Source: Cladorrhinum sp. PSN259
Lineage: Eukaryota > Ascomycota > Sordariomycetes > Sordariales > Podosporaceae
Length of the DNA stretch: 64,000 bases
Direction: 5' to 3'
Assembly (NCBI GenBank): GCA_033725935.1
Contig: MU867065.1
Coordinates: 372,001-436,000, forward strand
Positions 18,701-30,600 of this stretch are shown here, piece by piece. Position numbers and translations under genes: made by a program. Numbering within the stretch: the stretch's first letter is position 1; every line of letters starts with the position of its first letter. The notes under the pieces were generated by a model. It did no database searches and was not told where the DNA came from. It saw only the letters and a list, made by a program, of their open reading frames with translations.

Positions 18701-21414
18701 ACGCTCAGGAGAACCAAGAAGAGAACAAGATACTTACCACCCTGGCCTTCTGCCCGCCACTGAGAGCCGATCCACTACTTCCAACTCCGGTCGCGTCACC
18801 CTTGGCGAGATCACCCAAGTCCTGCACTAAAGCGCAAGCCTCGACGACTTTCTGGTACCATTCGGCATTGTAATGCTCATTGCCAACAACGTTCTCCTTG
18901 ACGCTCTGATCAAGCAGCCACGGCTCTTGGTCGCAGAACGACACCTTGATCCCGCGGCGGACTCTCCTAGAGCCAGAGATGTGTTCAATCTCTCCCAAGA
19001 TGGCTTTGAGCAAGGTGGATTTGCCCCCGCCCACGCTGCGTACATGTCAATACCTCTCCTGCAATGAAAGCGTCGAAGAGAAGACTTACGTTCCAATAAC
19101 AGCCGTGAATGAAGCTGGCTTGACATCCATAGCCATCACGTACAGCGCCGGACTCTCACTCTCCCTACCCTTCCAGCAGAAAGTTGCATCACTAATCTCT
19201 ACCAAGCTCTCAGTGGTGGCATGCGGGAGGTAATCCGCGAACTTTTCCACGTTGGACCGATCCTTAAGTGAGCTTGTCGAGGATGAGGAGACAGTCGCTG
19301 AGATGACACCATTGCCAACGGTACCAGGGCTGTCAGCGAATCCAATGAGTCGCTCATCGTTGAGAAGATCTTGCACTCGTCCAAGACACTTGAACATGGA
19401 GACCAAGGCAGGTGTTCCCTGGATAAGAAGAAAGAGAGGATCAAGTGAGATACGAAGGAGGGCAAGCGAGGTGAAAAGAGTCTGGAAGGTAAGAGGGGTG
19501 CCGTAGATCTTGGTGATGATGGCGAAGCCGCCGAAGGCGACGAGGATGGATAGTTCAGTCGATGCGGCAGCTGTGGAAGTAGTTAGTGGGCTTTCTTTGT
19601 AAAGACAAGTAAAGGAACCGGGACTTGCATAAAGTGATGATAATTGAGAGAATACGTCGGAAGCGTCTGTGTCGCATCAGTAAGGTCATCCAATCCCTCA
19701 AGACGGCGGTTGATCGGCTTACCGTCCAAGCTCGACCTCGTTGATTCGGAGCTTCTGGATATTCTGCATGTATTCTGGCGACAAACCTAGCATCTTCATC
19801 TCTTTGAAGCCTGCAATCATGGACATTGTGGACTTGACACGCTTCTCGGTGGATGCAAGCCAGGCAAGCTGACGAGGACCAAGAGGAGCACTGCATATGC
19901 CAGCCAGTATCATCATCACTGTTTGGAGCGTGGTGTTAGCGTCAAATTGACAGAGAATGATAAGGAACAGAGAAACTCACCAAGAGTGCAAAGAAGTGGG
20001 GCGACAAAACTGTGAAGCTGTTAGAATTGGTGGAAAACAGGGCAGATAAGGACGGAAAACACTCACGCAAGTTGGATCTTCCGCCAAAGCAGGTAAACCG
20101 CCACACCAACAGTGACAAAACTTGCCCAGATATCGTGAAGAATCTTGCAACCCTCCATGATATGCTGCATGTCCACATTGATAAGCGTCGTGGCATTTCC
20201 AGAGTCCAATGCGACCAGACGGAGCTTCATCAGCTGACGATAACAAGAGTCAATCAGTTGACTGCGCATCTCCAGGGCCAGCTTGTTGCAGGCATGGTGA
20301 TACCAACTGTTGAACACCGCCAGAAGTGAATACAAGACCGCAAAGGCTCCAATCAGAGCATAGCCTACATCCATGCGCTGATCGTAGGCATCGCCGCCTT
20401 GAACAAAGGTAAGCATGCGCTCCAGCAACATCGGCTGAGTCAAAGTCAATGCGACAATAATTGCTCGCGGGAATGCAGGATTAATGAACTTTTCCGGCAT
20501 GGCCCTGAATAGGTGCCAGAACAGAGCTGTCTTTCCTGACTTGTTGGGCGAGTTTTCCCATTGCTCCCGGAAGCGCGCGCGCAGAATCTCTGCAGATGCA
20601 TCATCACGAGGACCGGAAAGGTCAGAGGGAATAAGGAAGCGGTTAAAACCTTGGTATACTAGTCAGCCCACACGCACTATTGAGAGAATGATGGGACTTA
20701 CCATTCCACAGTGTTGAAGCAAGCCAGAAAAACAGAGACCGGCCATATAAGCCAGAGAGCTGCTCATTCGTATAGTTCTCCTTGAGACGTTGGAGCACAA
20801 GCCGGTCCTTCCGAGCAGCCTCAACAAGACCCAAGATAATCTTGAAGGCCAGAGCCACCGTCTCGGTCGCTGCGAGAGCGGTATGAACAGATCCCGGCAT
20901 GAGCCATAGGGTCCTCACACGAGCCATGTCAAAGAGGGCAGTCAAAAGCAGATACAGTTCGATGACAAAACTAGGAGCTACCCGGAAGATGTGCTCGAAG
21001 TAGCTCAGGGCACACAATGGGAAGATCGCAACAAAGTTGATTGCCGCTGCCGCTAGGGTCAACTCTGTCCTGGGTGCCTTGCTGCCGGGCAAAGCCCACA
21101 ACAACAGGACGGCAAGTTTGAGGAGACCCAAGGAAATTGTCAGTCCCTTTGAGGTGTGTCAGCTTGACGGCGAAGGAGCGATTTATAAAAGTATAAGTGG
21201 TACGAACTTGTTTAAGCGGGAGGAGGAGTCCATTGCTGGTTTGTTTCGGTCGTCCATATAGCCAGGCAATCTTGACTGGGGTGAATACAATCAACAGTGC
21301 TGTAGGTAGAATGGACAAGACAGCTTCTTCGAAAAAAATAGTGAAGTCCAGTCCACCACGACAGGAGTCACCAGCCCAAGGACCCAAGGTCCTGTCTGTG
21401 ATTTGGCAAGCCAT
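15764..21414 (-). CDS. ABCC-type (MRP-like) full ABC transporter, 17 exons
   Basis: Exons (minus): 21414-21208, 21146-20702, 20649-20067, 20009-19981, 19918-19723, 19666-19629, 19570-19090, 19035-18738, 18667-18505, 18414-18064, 18007-17896, 17838-17767, 17712-17597, 17544-17123, 17061-16868, 16813-16730, 16673-15764. They total 4701 nt, in frame, 1566 residues. An N-terminal TMD0 (~1-200) precedes TMD1-NBD1-TMD2-NBD2. NBD1 has Walker A GTVGGGKS (~658), signature LSGGQ (~751), Walker B with Asp-Asp at 775-776 (the usual degenerate ABCC site) and His812. NBD2 has GRSGSGKS (~1260), LSVGQ (1463-1467), Asp-Glu 1489-1490 and His1521. A ~60-residue Lys/Glu-rich insertion sits in NBD2 before the signature. 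One intron is GC-AG. Such transporters move conjugates, peptides or metabolites across the plasma or vacuolar membrane. The head-to-head NRPS suggests its product as substrate. Confidence 0.93.
16115..16291 (-). other. Lys/Glu/Asp-rich insertion in NBD2 of the ABC transporter
   Basis: Residues ~1392-1450 are almost only Lys, Glu and Asp, in KEKKEKK-type repeats encoded by a near-pure CTT/CTC (plus strand) tract, flanked by a Pro-rich linker. It lies between the Q-loop side (Gln1308) and the signature LSVGQ (1463), in the helical subdomain, where family members normally have only a short loop. The frame continues correctly on both sides, so it is an expansion and not a sequencing break. Confidence 0.85.
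19571..19628 (-). other. GC-AG intron of the ABC transporter gene
   Basis: The donor reads GCAAGT, the strong consensus of GC-AG introns, and the acceptor is preceded by a clear branch site CTAAC 13 bases from the AG. Every GT donor in this interval gives the wrong phase, whereas this one joins ...IITL to SAAASTEL in frame and makes the whole 17-exon model divisible by three. Confidence 0.8.
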
Positions 21415-24163
21415 GGCGTCTGACTGATAGCTCCTAAACAAGGAGGGGAAAGAAGTTTACGATCAACCTCTCTGCGGTTAGAAGACTTGTCAGCGTATGA
21501 TAAGATAAAGAAGAAATCAAAATGCAACAGGAAGAGGATCAACGCACTGTTATGGGCCCAAAGGCCGTGAGTGGGAGAGGGATCAAAGTTCCTCGGATCG
21601 GACAATACTGCAAGTATTCTCCTGCCTTGTTTGAGAAACCAGGACGTCGGGGTGGTAATGCGAAAGGAGATAGGGAGGGACGAAGGTATCATCCAAAGTC
21701 AGAAACAAGAGACAATGACAGTGGGACGTCCCAGATCCAACTTCATGTAGGTAATTTGTGTGTTGGGTCTAAGGCAACACCCAATTACTTGGTACCTGGC
21801 ACCTCTCGGCCTAAGACGCACTGATCAAGGTTGTATTTAGTAATATTTCCGAATGTAACTCTAGGGATGTAAAGGGATGGGGGTGGATCAAGTCATCGCT
21901 GTGAGTTGATTATATCGGTCGTGATACTGCGTTCAGCCGTTTCTATCGATAGAGAGACATGACAAAGGCTGAGTAAACGAGGTCGCCGATCAATATGGGG
22001 TCGGCCTGCATCCATGTACCTTGAACAACCGAAGCTTAGTCGCCAAATGTCTCTTGAGTCTCGGCGGCGGGATGCGGTGCGCAAGATCCGAGTGTTATGG
22101 GGTAATGAATGACCAAAAGGTCGAATGCGGAAGGTTAGTATAGTTCACCGTATCCATCAGGCGGGTTTGAGTGGTATTATTGAACGCCCAGAGGGAGTTT
22201 TGCATTCTCTCAGCCGACGGCATCACCGATATGGTAGGACGAATAACAATGGCACACTAGCACATCATCGATGTGGAGGATAGCCTGCGCCATATGCAGA
22301 CACCGAAGGTTTAGAATGAATACTACTGAAAGTACTTGGGAGAACCAACCAAATGATAATACTCGGCAGTACAGGGCAAACCTTACCCCTTGTTCAGTCA
22401 GCCTGGAGTGATTCTAAATGCAACAGTAATATGGTCAGCCGCACAAGGCAAAGTTGTGTTGCAATTCCAGGACATTTGATAATAATTCAGCCGAGAAAAG
22501 TCCTTTTGTGTAATCTAACGGGACTTAGTAACGAGACGGAGGCCATGCTCGCGGCTTTTTCCGTTGTTGGGCGTTTGTGGTGTCGAAAAGTGCCGTTGTG
22601 GCGTGATCGATGACCGCTGCAAGGTTGGTCTGGTGGTGCGGGGAACCGGCTCAAATTTGGTCGCGAAAAGAAAACAGAAGTAAGGTTGAGAAAATTGAGA
22701 TTAGATCCTTGTTGACCGTTTGAATTTGGAAGGAAGGAAGGCGGGGAGGGCTTGCTGTCAGACACATTTTAGGTGCTTGGCGTGTCAAAAGTAAGATGGG
22801 ACTCACAAACCCGATCAGCACTAATAAACAAGCTTGTGGCTTCCCGCTCACTTCGCGCGGATCCACGAAGCTTGTTTTCCCAATGGATGTTTTGATTGGT
22901 CATCTGAATTTTGCCGGACCCGTAACTAAAAGTGGAATCCGCAAAATAACATGCCAAGAGTAAGACCATTTGACCATTTGAAGTGATCTGCCCGACGGTT
23001 CACGGCAACTCCCATTCACCGAACCTCCTCCATTTATCACCTAATCGAATCCTTTTCTCATTATCAAACCAAAACAACCCTGGTGCGTCGAGGCTTGGAG
23101 CTTTTGTGCTCCAATAGAACCTGCAGATGTTGTGGCTTGGTATCTGCATCAATCCAGTTTTCAGCGGTTTTGTCATTTATTTGGTGCAGAATGATCGCAT
23201 CGAAGCACCATGATGACCCGGCTTTCTGGGCATTGAATAAGAGCTATCAAAAATGCTTCCACTCTATACCCACATCCCGTGGTATTCAAACCACGCAGCC
23301 TACATATCACACCAGCCTGGAAGACGGGAGGGTAGTAGCCAGTGGGGTATTAACTTTGCTGAGCGTTGGCTCTCTGTCTCTACACAATTTCAACCGTTGC
23401 CAAGAAGAACAAGAGGTAGTGGCTTTTTCGGCGTTCTCATACCTACAGAGAGGCTCCCTAGTCCCTCCTGGACCGCGGTGTGATATCACACTTCTCACAT
23501 ACCCAGGACCCTGCATGCATGCGGCGACTGCGGCGGGAGGGTAACATGATCGGCATTACCATTACTTCCCTACCTTATGGGTCGGTACAAATGTGCTGTC
23601 AGTGTGGTATTTGGGGCCGTTGACCTAATAATCCATCCAGTCTCGGTCTGCCAATTCGGGTCCACCGTGGGCTGAGGTCGGGCTGCACTCACACGAAACT
23701 CGATATTACCTTGCAGGAGAGGGTAGGAACGCGAGGTAGCATGTAAGCTTCTAGAAGATTGACATGGATGCAGATATTCTGACTGTAAAGAACTGTGTAG
23801 GTGCCTTGCAGCTTCCAGCACCACAGTTCAAAATAGATGGATCTGGAGTGCTGTACGAGCTCCCGGGCCAATCATTTCGAACCCACCTCGTAACTAGTCA
23901 ACTTCATTTCTACCTTCTACTTTGGTTCAGTGGTCTCGGGTACCTGACACCCCTTGTCAACTTCGCCCTGCATATGTAATACGGCTGAACTGGATGGAGC
24001 ACTGACCTCTCTTTCTATCGTGGCAGAGTATGGGGAAGACCGAGGAATGGCGCCAGACCATGCTGAAGTGTTGCATCGAGAATATCGTCAACTTGATTCG
24101 ATGCAACAGAAAATAACCGAGTATTGAACAACAGCAGCCAAGTTCTCCATGTTAAGGAGCTCA

Positions 24164-24203
24164 TCCCGATCAGCCAGCCGCTGTCCCGATCAGCCAGCCG
24201 CTG
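24164..24203. repeat. 20-bp perfect tandem duplication
   Basis: The unit tcccgatcagccagccgctg occurs twice head to tail, followed by the start of a third copy (gcccgat). It lies about 640 bases upstream of the NRPS start codon in the shared promoter region. Its role is unknown. Confidence 0.85.
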
Positions 24204-24691
24204 GCCCGATTACCTCACAACCCTGCAGGATATCGGATAGACTCGTGGTCCACACATGGTCACTGTTCTTTGACAAAATTGGTAAGCTCACACTATGGCA
24301 TCATGACCATGCTTCCCATCCCTCACGAATGTCCCATTTTAGGTATCCTGGTAAACTGATGTGAGGCCGATTGCCAAGCAGTAGCTGAAGCACCATTGAC
24401 CCGGTATCGTTGATTGTTGGTAATTAATAAAGCTAACAGACCAACTTCTCCCGAGAACATCATAGATCCGTTTGCACGGCCCCTACCGCCTCGCTGGAAC
24501 CCGCCAAGAACATTCATGTTGATATCAAGTGATCACGTTGTGTGCTTGATGGCCTGGCAATAACAAGTCCTCCACATTATCCATATTCTCCACCATTCTT
24601 GATCAAACCTCGACAGCTCCGACTTGGGAGTCAAGACTCGACCCATTCACTATTCTACTGCCCACTGACATTTGGGTCGACACTTCTTTTT

Positions 24692-24710
24692 ATCGGTGAT
24701 CCCTACCGAT
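24692..24710. promoter_or_regulatory. candidate Zn2Cys6-type binding site (CGG-N9-CCG)
   Basis: The sequence ATCGGT-GATCCCT-ACCGAT is a perfect 6-bp inverted repeat with CGG and CCG half-sites nine bases apart, 132 bases before the NRPS ATG. Binuclear zinc-cluster activators of fungal metabolite clusters bind paired CGG triplets at protein-specific spacings. No such regulator gene is in this window, so the assignment rests on the motif alone. Confidence 0.3.
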
Positions 24711-24841
24711 CTTAGATATTCCTACCGTCTCGCACTCGGCTGCCAGGTGCTTACTCAAAAATATCGGCATACCGGGTACGCTGACAGAATTTGAACATTC
24801 AGGCATCATCAATTATTGACTCTCAAAGTCTCACTCACAAC

Positions 24842-27640
24842 ATGCCTCACTCACCAAAAATGTCGAACGATATCACCAGGAAGTCTTTCTGGGCGCAAAG
24901 GCTTCAGTCTGTTGAGGCTTCCTCGTCTGGCCAGCCATTCTTTGACCAGCCAGGCGGGCCTGAGGTGTACGTTCGCACCAAGGCTGTCAATGCCGTCGAT
25001 GCGAATAACCTCAAACAGGCAGCATCCATGCATGGTCTCAGTGAGGACACCCTTGTCATTGCCGCATGGGCTCTGCTTCTTCGGTCATATGCTGGCGAAG
25101 ATGGTGTTGTGAGTTTCGGCGTCTGTCTTGACCGTGACCAGGCTGCTTGGCTATCAACAATGGCTATGGCCAGTGACGACAAGCTGCTCAGCATGATGAG
25201 AGCTGCTGAACAAGACATGAAACTGACGCTGGATCACACTCTCACCTTCCATTCTCTCGGCGCCTTCTCCGAGGGAACTGGATTCTCGGGAATCGCAACC
25301 GCAATTTACATCCACTCGTGGAAATCAAGGTTTCCTGATATGCACCTTCCCGTAAGTACCTACCTCTGTTATCATGGTTATCTGCCGGGATGCGGGACCG
25401 AATCGGCTGCGAAAGAAGGCTAATAAACTCAATTTTTGAAATATAGTCCAAGGCCACTGCGTTTGTCAATGTGATGGAAGGCACCATGGTGCATGTACAT
25501 CTAAGCTATCGCAAGGATGTTCTGTCGACCCAACAAGCGCAGAGCGTCGCTGACAACTTTGCTCACACGCTCAATGCGCTCACTGCCAAGTTGCGTGTCA
25601 TTGGGAAGCACGATACCGACGAAGTCCTTGTCAGGAGCATCGACACGGTTAGCAGGAACGATTATGGTCGCATCGTCGAGTTCAGCTCAGCACTTCCGCA
25701 GAAACTTAACGACTGTGTTCATGACCTGATTCTCACCAGGTGTAATAAGCCCGAGCACTTCCACAAGCTGGCTGTCAGCGCTTGGGATGGTGACTTCACC
25801 TACGCCGAGCTCGCCAAGCAGGCCCTCCATCTTGCAGGTCTGATCACAAGCGCTGCTCACCAGATCGATGTGCCTGTTGATGGCAAGCAGATCTTTGTTC
25901 CATTCTATCTCACCAAGTCAAAGTGGACACCGGTCGCCATTCTTGCCATTCTCGCAGCTGGAGGAGCTTGTGTTCCTCTCGAACCCAGCCACCCCGCTGC
26001 TCGTCGGAACGACATCTTGGCACAGGTCAATGCACCCATTGTCCTGACCAACAACTCCCTCTACGACACGCTTACTCAAACACTTGCACCTGAAACCTCA
26101 GTCAAGCACATCATTTGCGTCGATCAGAACGAAGCCAGAGGTTCGTCGTCGAGCCCATCCACCTTGGCCGCTTCCTCGGTTCCTCTGCCCTTTGTCCAGC
26201 CAGAGGCCCTCTGTTATGTCATCTTTACCAGCGGCAGCACCGGCTCGCCCAAAGGAGTGAAATGGCAACATAGCGCTCTTGCCACAAGCATGTGGGAGCA
26301 CGGACGCGAGTTTCACATGAATGAGCGGAGCAGGGTATTGCAATTCGCATCCAACGTTTTCGATGTCTCTGTTGTGGAGCTTGTTACTCCCCTTATTCAC
26401 GGCGGTTGTGTGGTTATTCCATCTGACCAAGATCGGGTTGATCCAGACAGCTTGGCTCGCTTCATGGAGAACATGGGCGTCAACTGCGCCTTGTTTGCTG
26501 CATCCTACGCTCGTCTCCTCAAGCCTGAGAGCGTCCCAACTCTCAGGACGCTCGTCCTTGGCGGCGAAGGGATTGGCCAAGACAATATCGACAGGTGGAC
26601 TCCAACACTTGATCGTTTTATTATTGGCTATGGCTCCGCTGAGACCTGCATCAACTGCGCCAAGAACGAGTTCTCTATCACCACCAAAGCCAAGAAGCCA
26701 TGGAAGGAGTCACTTGGTCGTGCCATCGGTGGTCGCATGCTCATTGCTGATAGATCCAACGTGGACAGACTTGCCCCGGTTGGAGCAGTTGGAGAGATCA
26801 TTGTCGAGGGCCCCATTTTGGCGCAGGGCTATCTCAATGATGCTGATAAAACATCACGATCCTTCATTGAGAATCCTGCCTGGGTAAAGAAGACCCACTT
26901 CTACCCCAGCAGCTCTCGTCGTCGCTTCTACCGGACGGGAGATCTTGGTCGCCAAGCCATTGATGGTACTATATCATTCATTGGCCGAGCAGATTTCCAG
27001 GTCAAAGTTAGAGGACAGCGGCTAGAGCTTGAGGAGATCCGCTTTCACATTGTCAAGGCGCTCCCTGACGCAGTTGATGTCCATGTGGATGTAATCTCTG
27101 CCCAAGGCGAGAAGGCATTGTCGGCTTTTATCTCGTTTGGAGCGACCAACAGCTCGCAGGACGAGATTAAAGCCCACCAGCCCCATGAGGCCGAATGTGA
27201 GGCCCTCAAAGAAATGCTCGCCACGCTGAGAAACACGCTTCCAGCCGCAGCAGTTCCTTCATTCTTCGTCTTGGTCACAGCCTTTCCAAATCTGGTCTCG
27301 GGAAAGATTGATCGTCGACGTCTCTTGGAGTTTGCAAACAATCTGACCGTTGAGCAACTATCCTCGAGCTTTGCCAAGCCCAATGCCGGAACAGATGTGG
27401 ATTCCACCCCGATGTCTCGAGTCGAGGAGGTGCTCCTTTCCTGTTGCCGAGATATTTTGAGGTATCCGTCGTTGGGGCTAAACGATAACTTCCTCTCATC
27501 AGGAGGTGACTCGATTGCTGCCATCAAGGTATCTGGGGCTTGCCGATCTCATGGTGTTCTCGTCACGGTTGCTGATATCTTCCGAGCTTCTTCCATTCGT
27601 GCTCTCGGCCATGTTGCGATGGCATCAGACGATATCATGG
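24842..27640 (+). other. NRPS start: truncated C domain plus module 1 (A1-T1)
   Basis: Residues 1-~250 match only the C-terminal half of a condensation domain: the protein starts at the block around SFWAQRLQ, and no HHxxxDG is present, so it cannot condense. A1 (~258-800) has IFTSGSTGSPKG (~429), GYGSAETCI, YRTGDLG and SGKIDRR (~788). By alignment to GrsA positions the ten-residue pocket reads D-V-V-S-V-G-G-I-N-K, which I cannot match to a known substrate. T1 carries Ser859 in SGGDS. Confidence 0.85.
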
Positions 27641-30600
27641 ATGACAATGAACTGGATATCCCTTTGGCCTTGAGCCTTCTTCCTAGTGATCTTGTCGAAG
27701 AGATCGTTTTAGATGTGAAGGCATATGAGACACCAGAACATCAGGTGTTGGATGTTTACCCATGCAGTCCACTTCAAGAAGCACTCATCGCTGTCTCGAG
27801 TATGCGGACCGGAGCCTACGTGGCGCGTCATACACTTGAACTGCCAAGACATGTTGATGTCGGCCGCTTCAAAGAGGCATGGTGTACCGTTGTGCAGCGG
27901 CATGACATTCTCAGAACACGTATCCTCGAGAGCGAGCATGGAGCACTCCAGGTCGTATACCAGTCTAGCCTTGAGTGGCACACAGCTGCAAGCGTTGCTG
28001 CCTACGTGGAGTTAGATCGATCAACCCACATGGGTTTTGGTGACCAGCTTATACGGCTTGGTTTGGTTGATCACACTTTTTTCTTCACAATTCACCATTC
28101 TCTCTTCGATGGCTGGTCAATTACTCAGTTGTTCGAGGATGTTGAGAGGATCTACGCTGGTCTCGTTCCGCTGAGCCTGCAGCCATATAACGTCTTCATT
28201 CGCCATCTTGCCCTCGCAGACGACACAGAACCCAAGCGCTTCTGGTCCGACAACTTGTCCTCCGACTCGAGCCTCGCTGCCTGCCACTTCCCTCAGACTG
28301 TCAGCTCCTCTTACACTCCTATCCCTAACTCCGAGCTTACGATGAAGGTGGTTATCAAAGACGCTGGCAACTCGGACATCACAATGGCGACCCGCATTCG
28401 TGCCGCTTGGGCATTGCTTGTCGGTAGATATCTGGATGCTCAGGACATCATTTTCGGCGAGACCATTTCAGGACGTACGGCCAGCTTGGGTAACATCGCT
28501 TTGATTGCTGGTCCAACCATCGCCACCGTTCCTGTACGCATCAGTTGGAGTGTCACCGACACTGTCGAAAGTTTACTCAGGCGGATACAGAATGACATGC
28601 TTCAGATTGAGGCTTGTGGCAATATTGGTATCCAAAACATCCAGCGCCTCAGTCAAAGTGCTGCTGAAGGTTGCCAATTCCAGCATATCGTTGTCATTCA
28701 GCCTAAGAGGTCGTCCATCAAACCCTTGGAGCCTGATCATGATGGACGCTCACGACCGCGGATAGGCCTTGATGAGGCGTCATTGGATCTTCGAGGTTAC
28801 CACAGCTATTGTCTCAACATGGATTTCAGTTTGGAAGACGATGGCGTCAAAGTAACGACCACCTTCGACACTTCAGTCTTCAGCAGACAGCATATCTCGC
28901 ATCTTCAAGCTCAGTTCTGCCATGTCCTGGGTCAGATATGCAGAGATCAGGGTCGTACAAATGATACGATTGGAAGCATTGACTACGCCTCCAGAAAAGA
29001 TAGAGAGTTGCAGACCAAGAACAATCGCCAACCGCTACAATACGAGCACACGACCCTGCTCCACAAGTTGCAGAGGCATGCTTTAGAGCAGCCTTATGCA
29101 CCAGCAATAGACGCCTGGGATGGGACGATTACCTATCAAGAGCTTGATCACGCAACGTCGGCTCTTGCGAACCACCTGAGCGCTCTCGGTGTTCGAAAGG
29201 GTGATTATGTTCCACACTGCTTCCCCAAATCCATGTGGACAACTGTCGCAATCATTGGTGCTCTCAAGATTGGGGCTATTAGTGTTGCCTTGGAACCTTC
29301 TCATCCAGATTCCAGCATATCCAAGGTGTTGCTTCTAGTCAAGCCCAAGGTGGTGTTGTGCGCATCAGATCTCTCATCTCGTATCGAGGAATTTGGCTTT
29401 CGACCATTTGTTGTCGAGCAAACCTCCATCAGCAGTATCTCGCAGAGACCAATGAAGCTTCATAGCACCGCTCAGCCCAATGATACTGCATTTGTTGTCT
29501 TCACGTCAGGGTCCACAGGAGAGCCCAAGGGCATTCCTTTGGAACACAACTCTGTATGTATCATGGCGAAGCAACATGGTGAGGTCATGAGCATCAACCA
29601 GGACTCCAGAATCCTGCAGTTTGCTGCCCATGTCTTTGATGTCAGTATTGGAGATCTCGCCATCGCAATATTCCACGGTGCTTGCCTCTGTGTCCCAAAT
29701 GACCAGGACAGGATGAACAACCTCGCACACGCCATCAATACCCTGGCTGCCAACCGTGCTTGGCTTACTCCTACGGTTGCTTCCCTCATTTCCCCCAAGG
29801 ACTGCCCCACAATGGAATGGCTGTCTGTGGGTGGTGAACAACTTACGCAGTCTTGCAAAGACACTTGGAACGGGGTTCCGCTTGTCAACGTTTATGGTCC
29901 CGCAGAAGTAACCAACATCGGGACGGCACTTTTGGTCACTCCTGAGACATCAATCACCAACATCGGTCGTGCAAATGGCACTCGCGTCTGGGTTTGTGAG
30001 CCAGGAAATCCTCACAAGCTCGCTCCGACCGGATGTATTGGAGAGATCGTCTTCGAGGGACCGAACGTGGCGCAGGGATATCTCAACAATTCCCAGCTCA
30101 CAACTGCTGCATTCCCTCAGGTTCTCTCGTGGACCCTGAGCGACGGCCAGGAAAAGCCAGTGCAAATGTATCGCACCGGTGATCTTGCCCGCCTGAATAT
30201 TGATGGCTCAATCGACTTTCAAGGAAGGCGAGATACCCAGATCAAGCTTCGCGGTCAACGGATTGAGATTACGGCAGTGGAGACTGCTCTGCGGGCAGCG
30301 ATTCATGAACCTATCGAGTTGGCTGTCGACATCCTTGCCGCATCTCCTACGGGAAGAGATGCTTCACTTATCGCTTTCCTTCACCTTCCTCAGAGACTGA
30401 GCGAGCAGACTAACACTTCTTTAGGACTTTTTAACGATACCATCGACCTCAAGGACCTGGTTATTGCGGTTCGCTCACGACTATCTCAGACGCTGCCGCC
30501 GCATATGGTTCCGACCCTCTTCATCCCCCTCAACCGTCTACCTAAGCTGGTATCTGGCAAGATTGATAGGAAGACCCTTCATCTTGCAGCTGCAGAACTT

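Larger units (their letters stand above)
21415..24841. other. 3.4-kb gene-free divergent promoter region between transporter and NRPS
   Basis: No frame in this interval has both an ATG start and a recognisable motif. The DNA is of ordinary composition, without obvious repeats except a 20-bp perfect tandem duplication at 24164-24203. The two flanking genes are transcribed away from it, so it must hold both promoters. A CGG-N9-CCG inverted repeat sits 132 bases upstream of the NRPS start (listed separately). A small or noncoding gene cannot be excluded. Confidence 0.6.

Noticed and set aside
21291..21692. A longer N-terminal extension or extra first exon of the ABC transporter
   Set aside because: The frame is not the one encoding TMD0. 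The ATG at 21414 begins a sequence typical for the family's N-terminus (CRGG-x-DFT then a hydrophobic helix).
23083..23544. A 153-codon plus-strand frame in the transporter-NRPS interval
   Set aside because: It starts with GTG, has many Cys, Ser and Arg in no recognisable pattern, and lies in DNA without coding bias.
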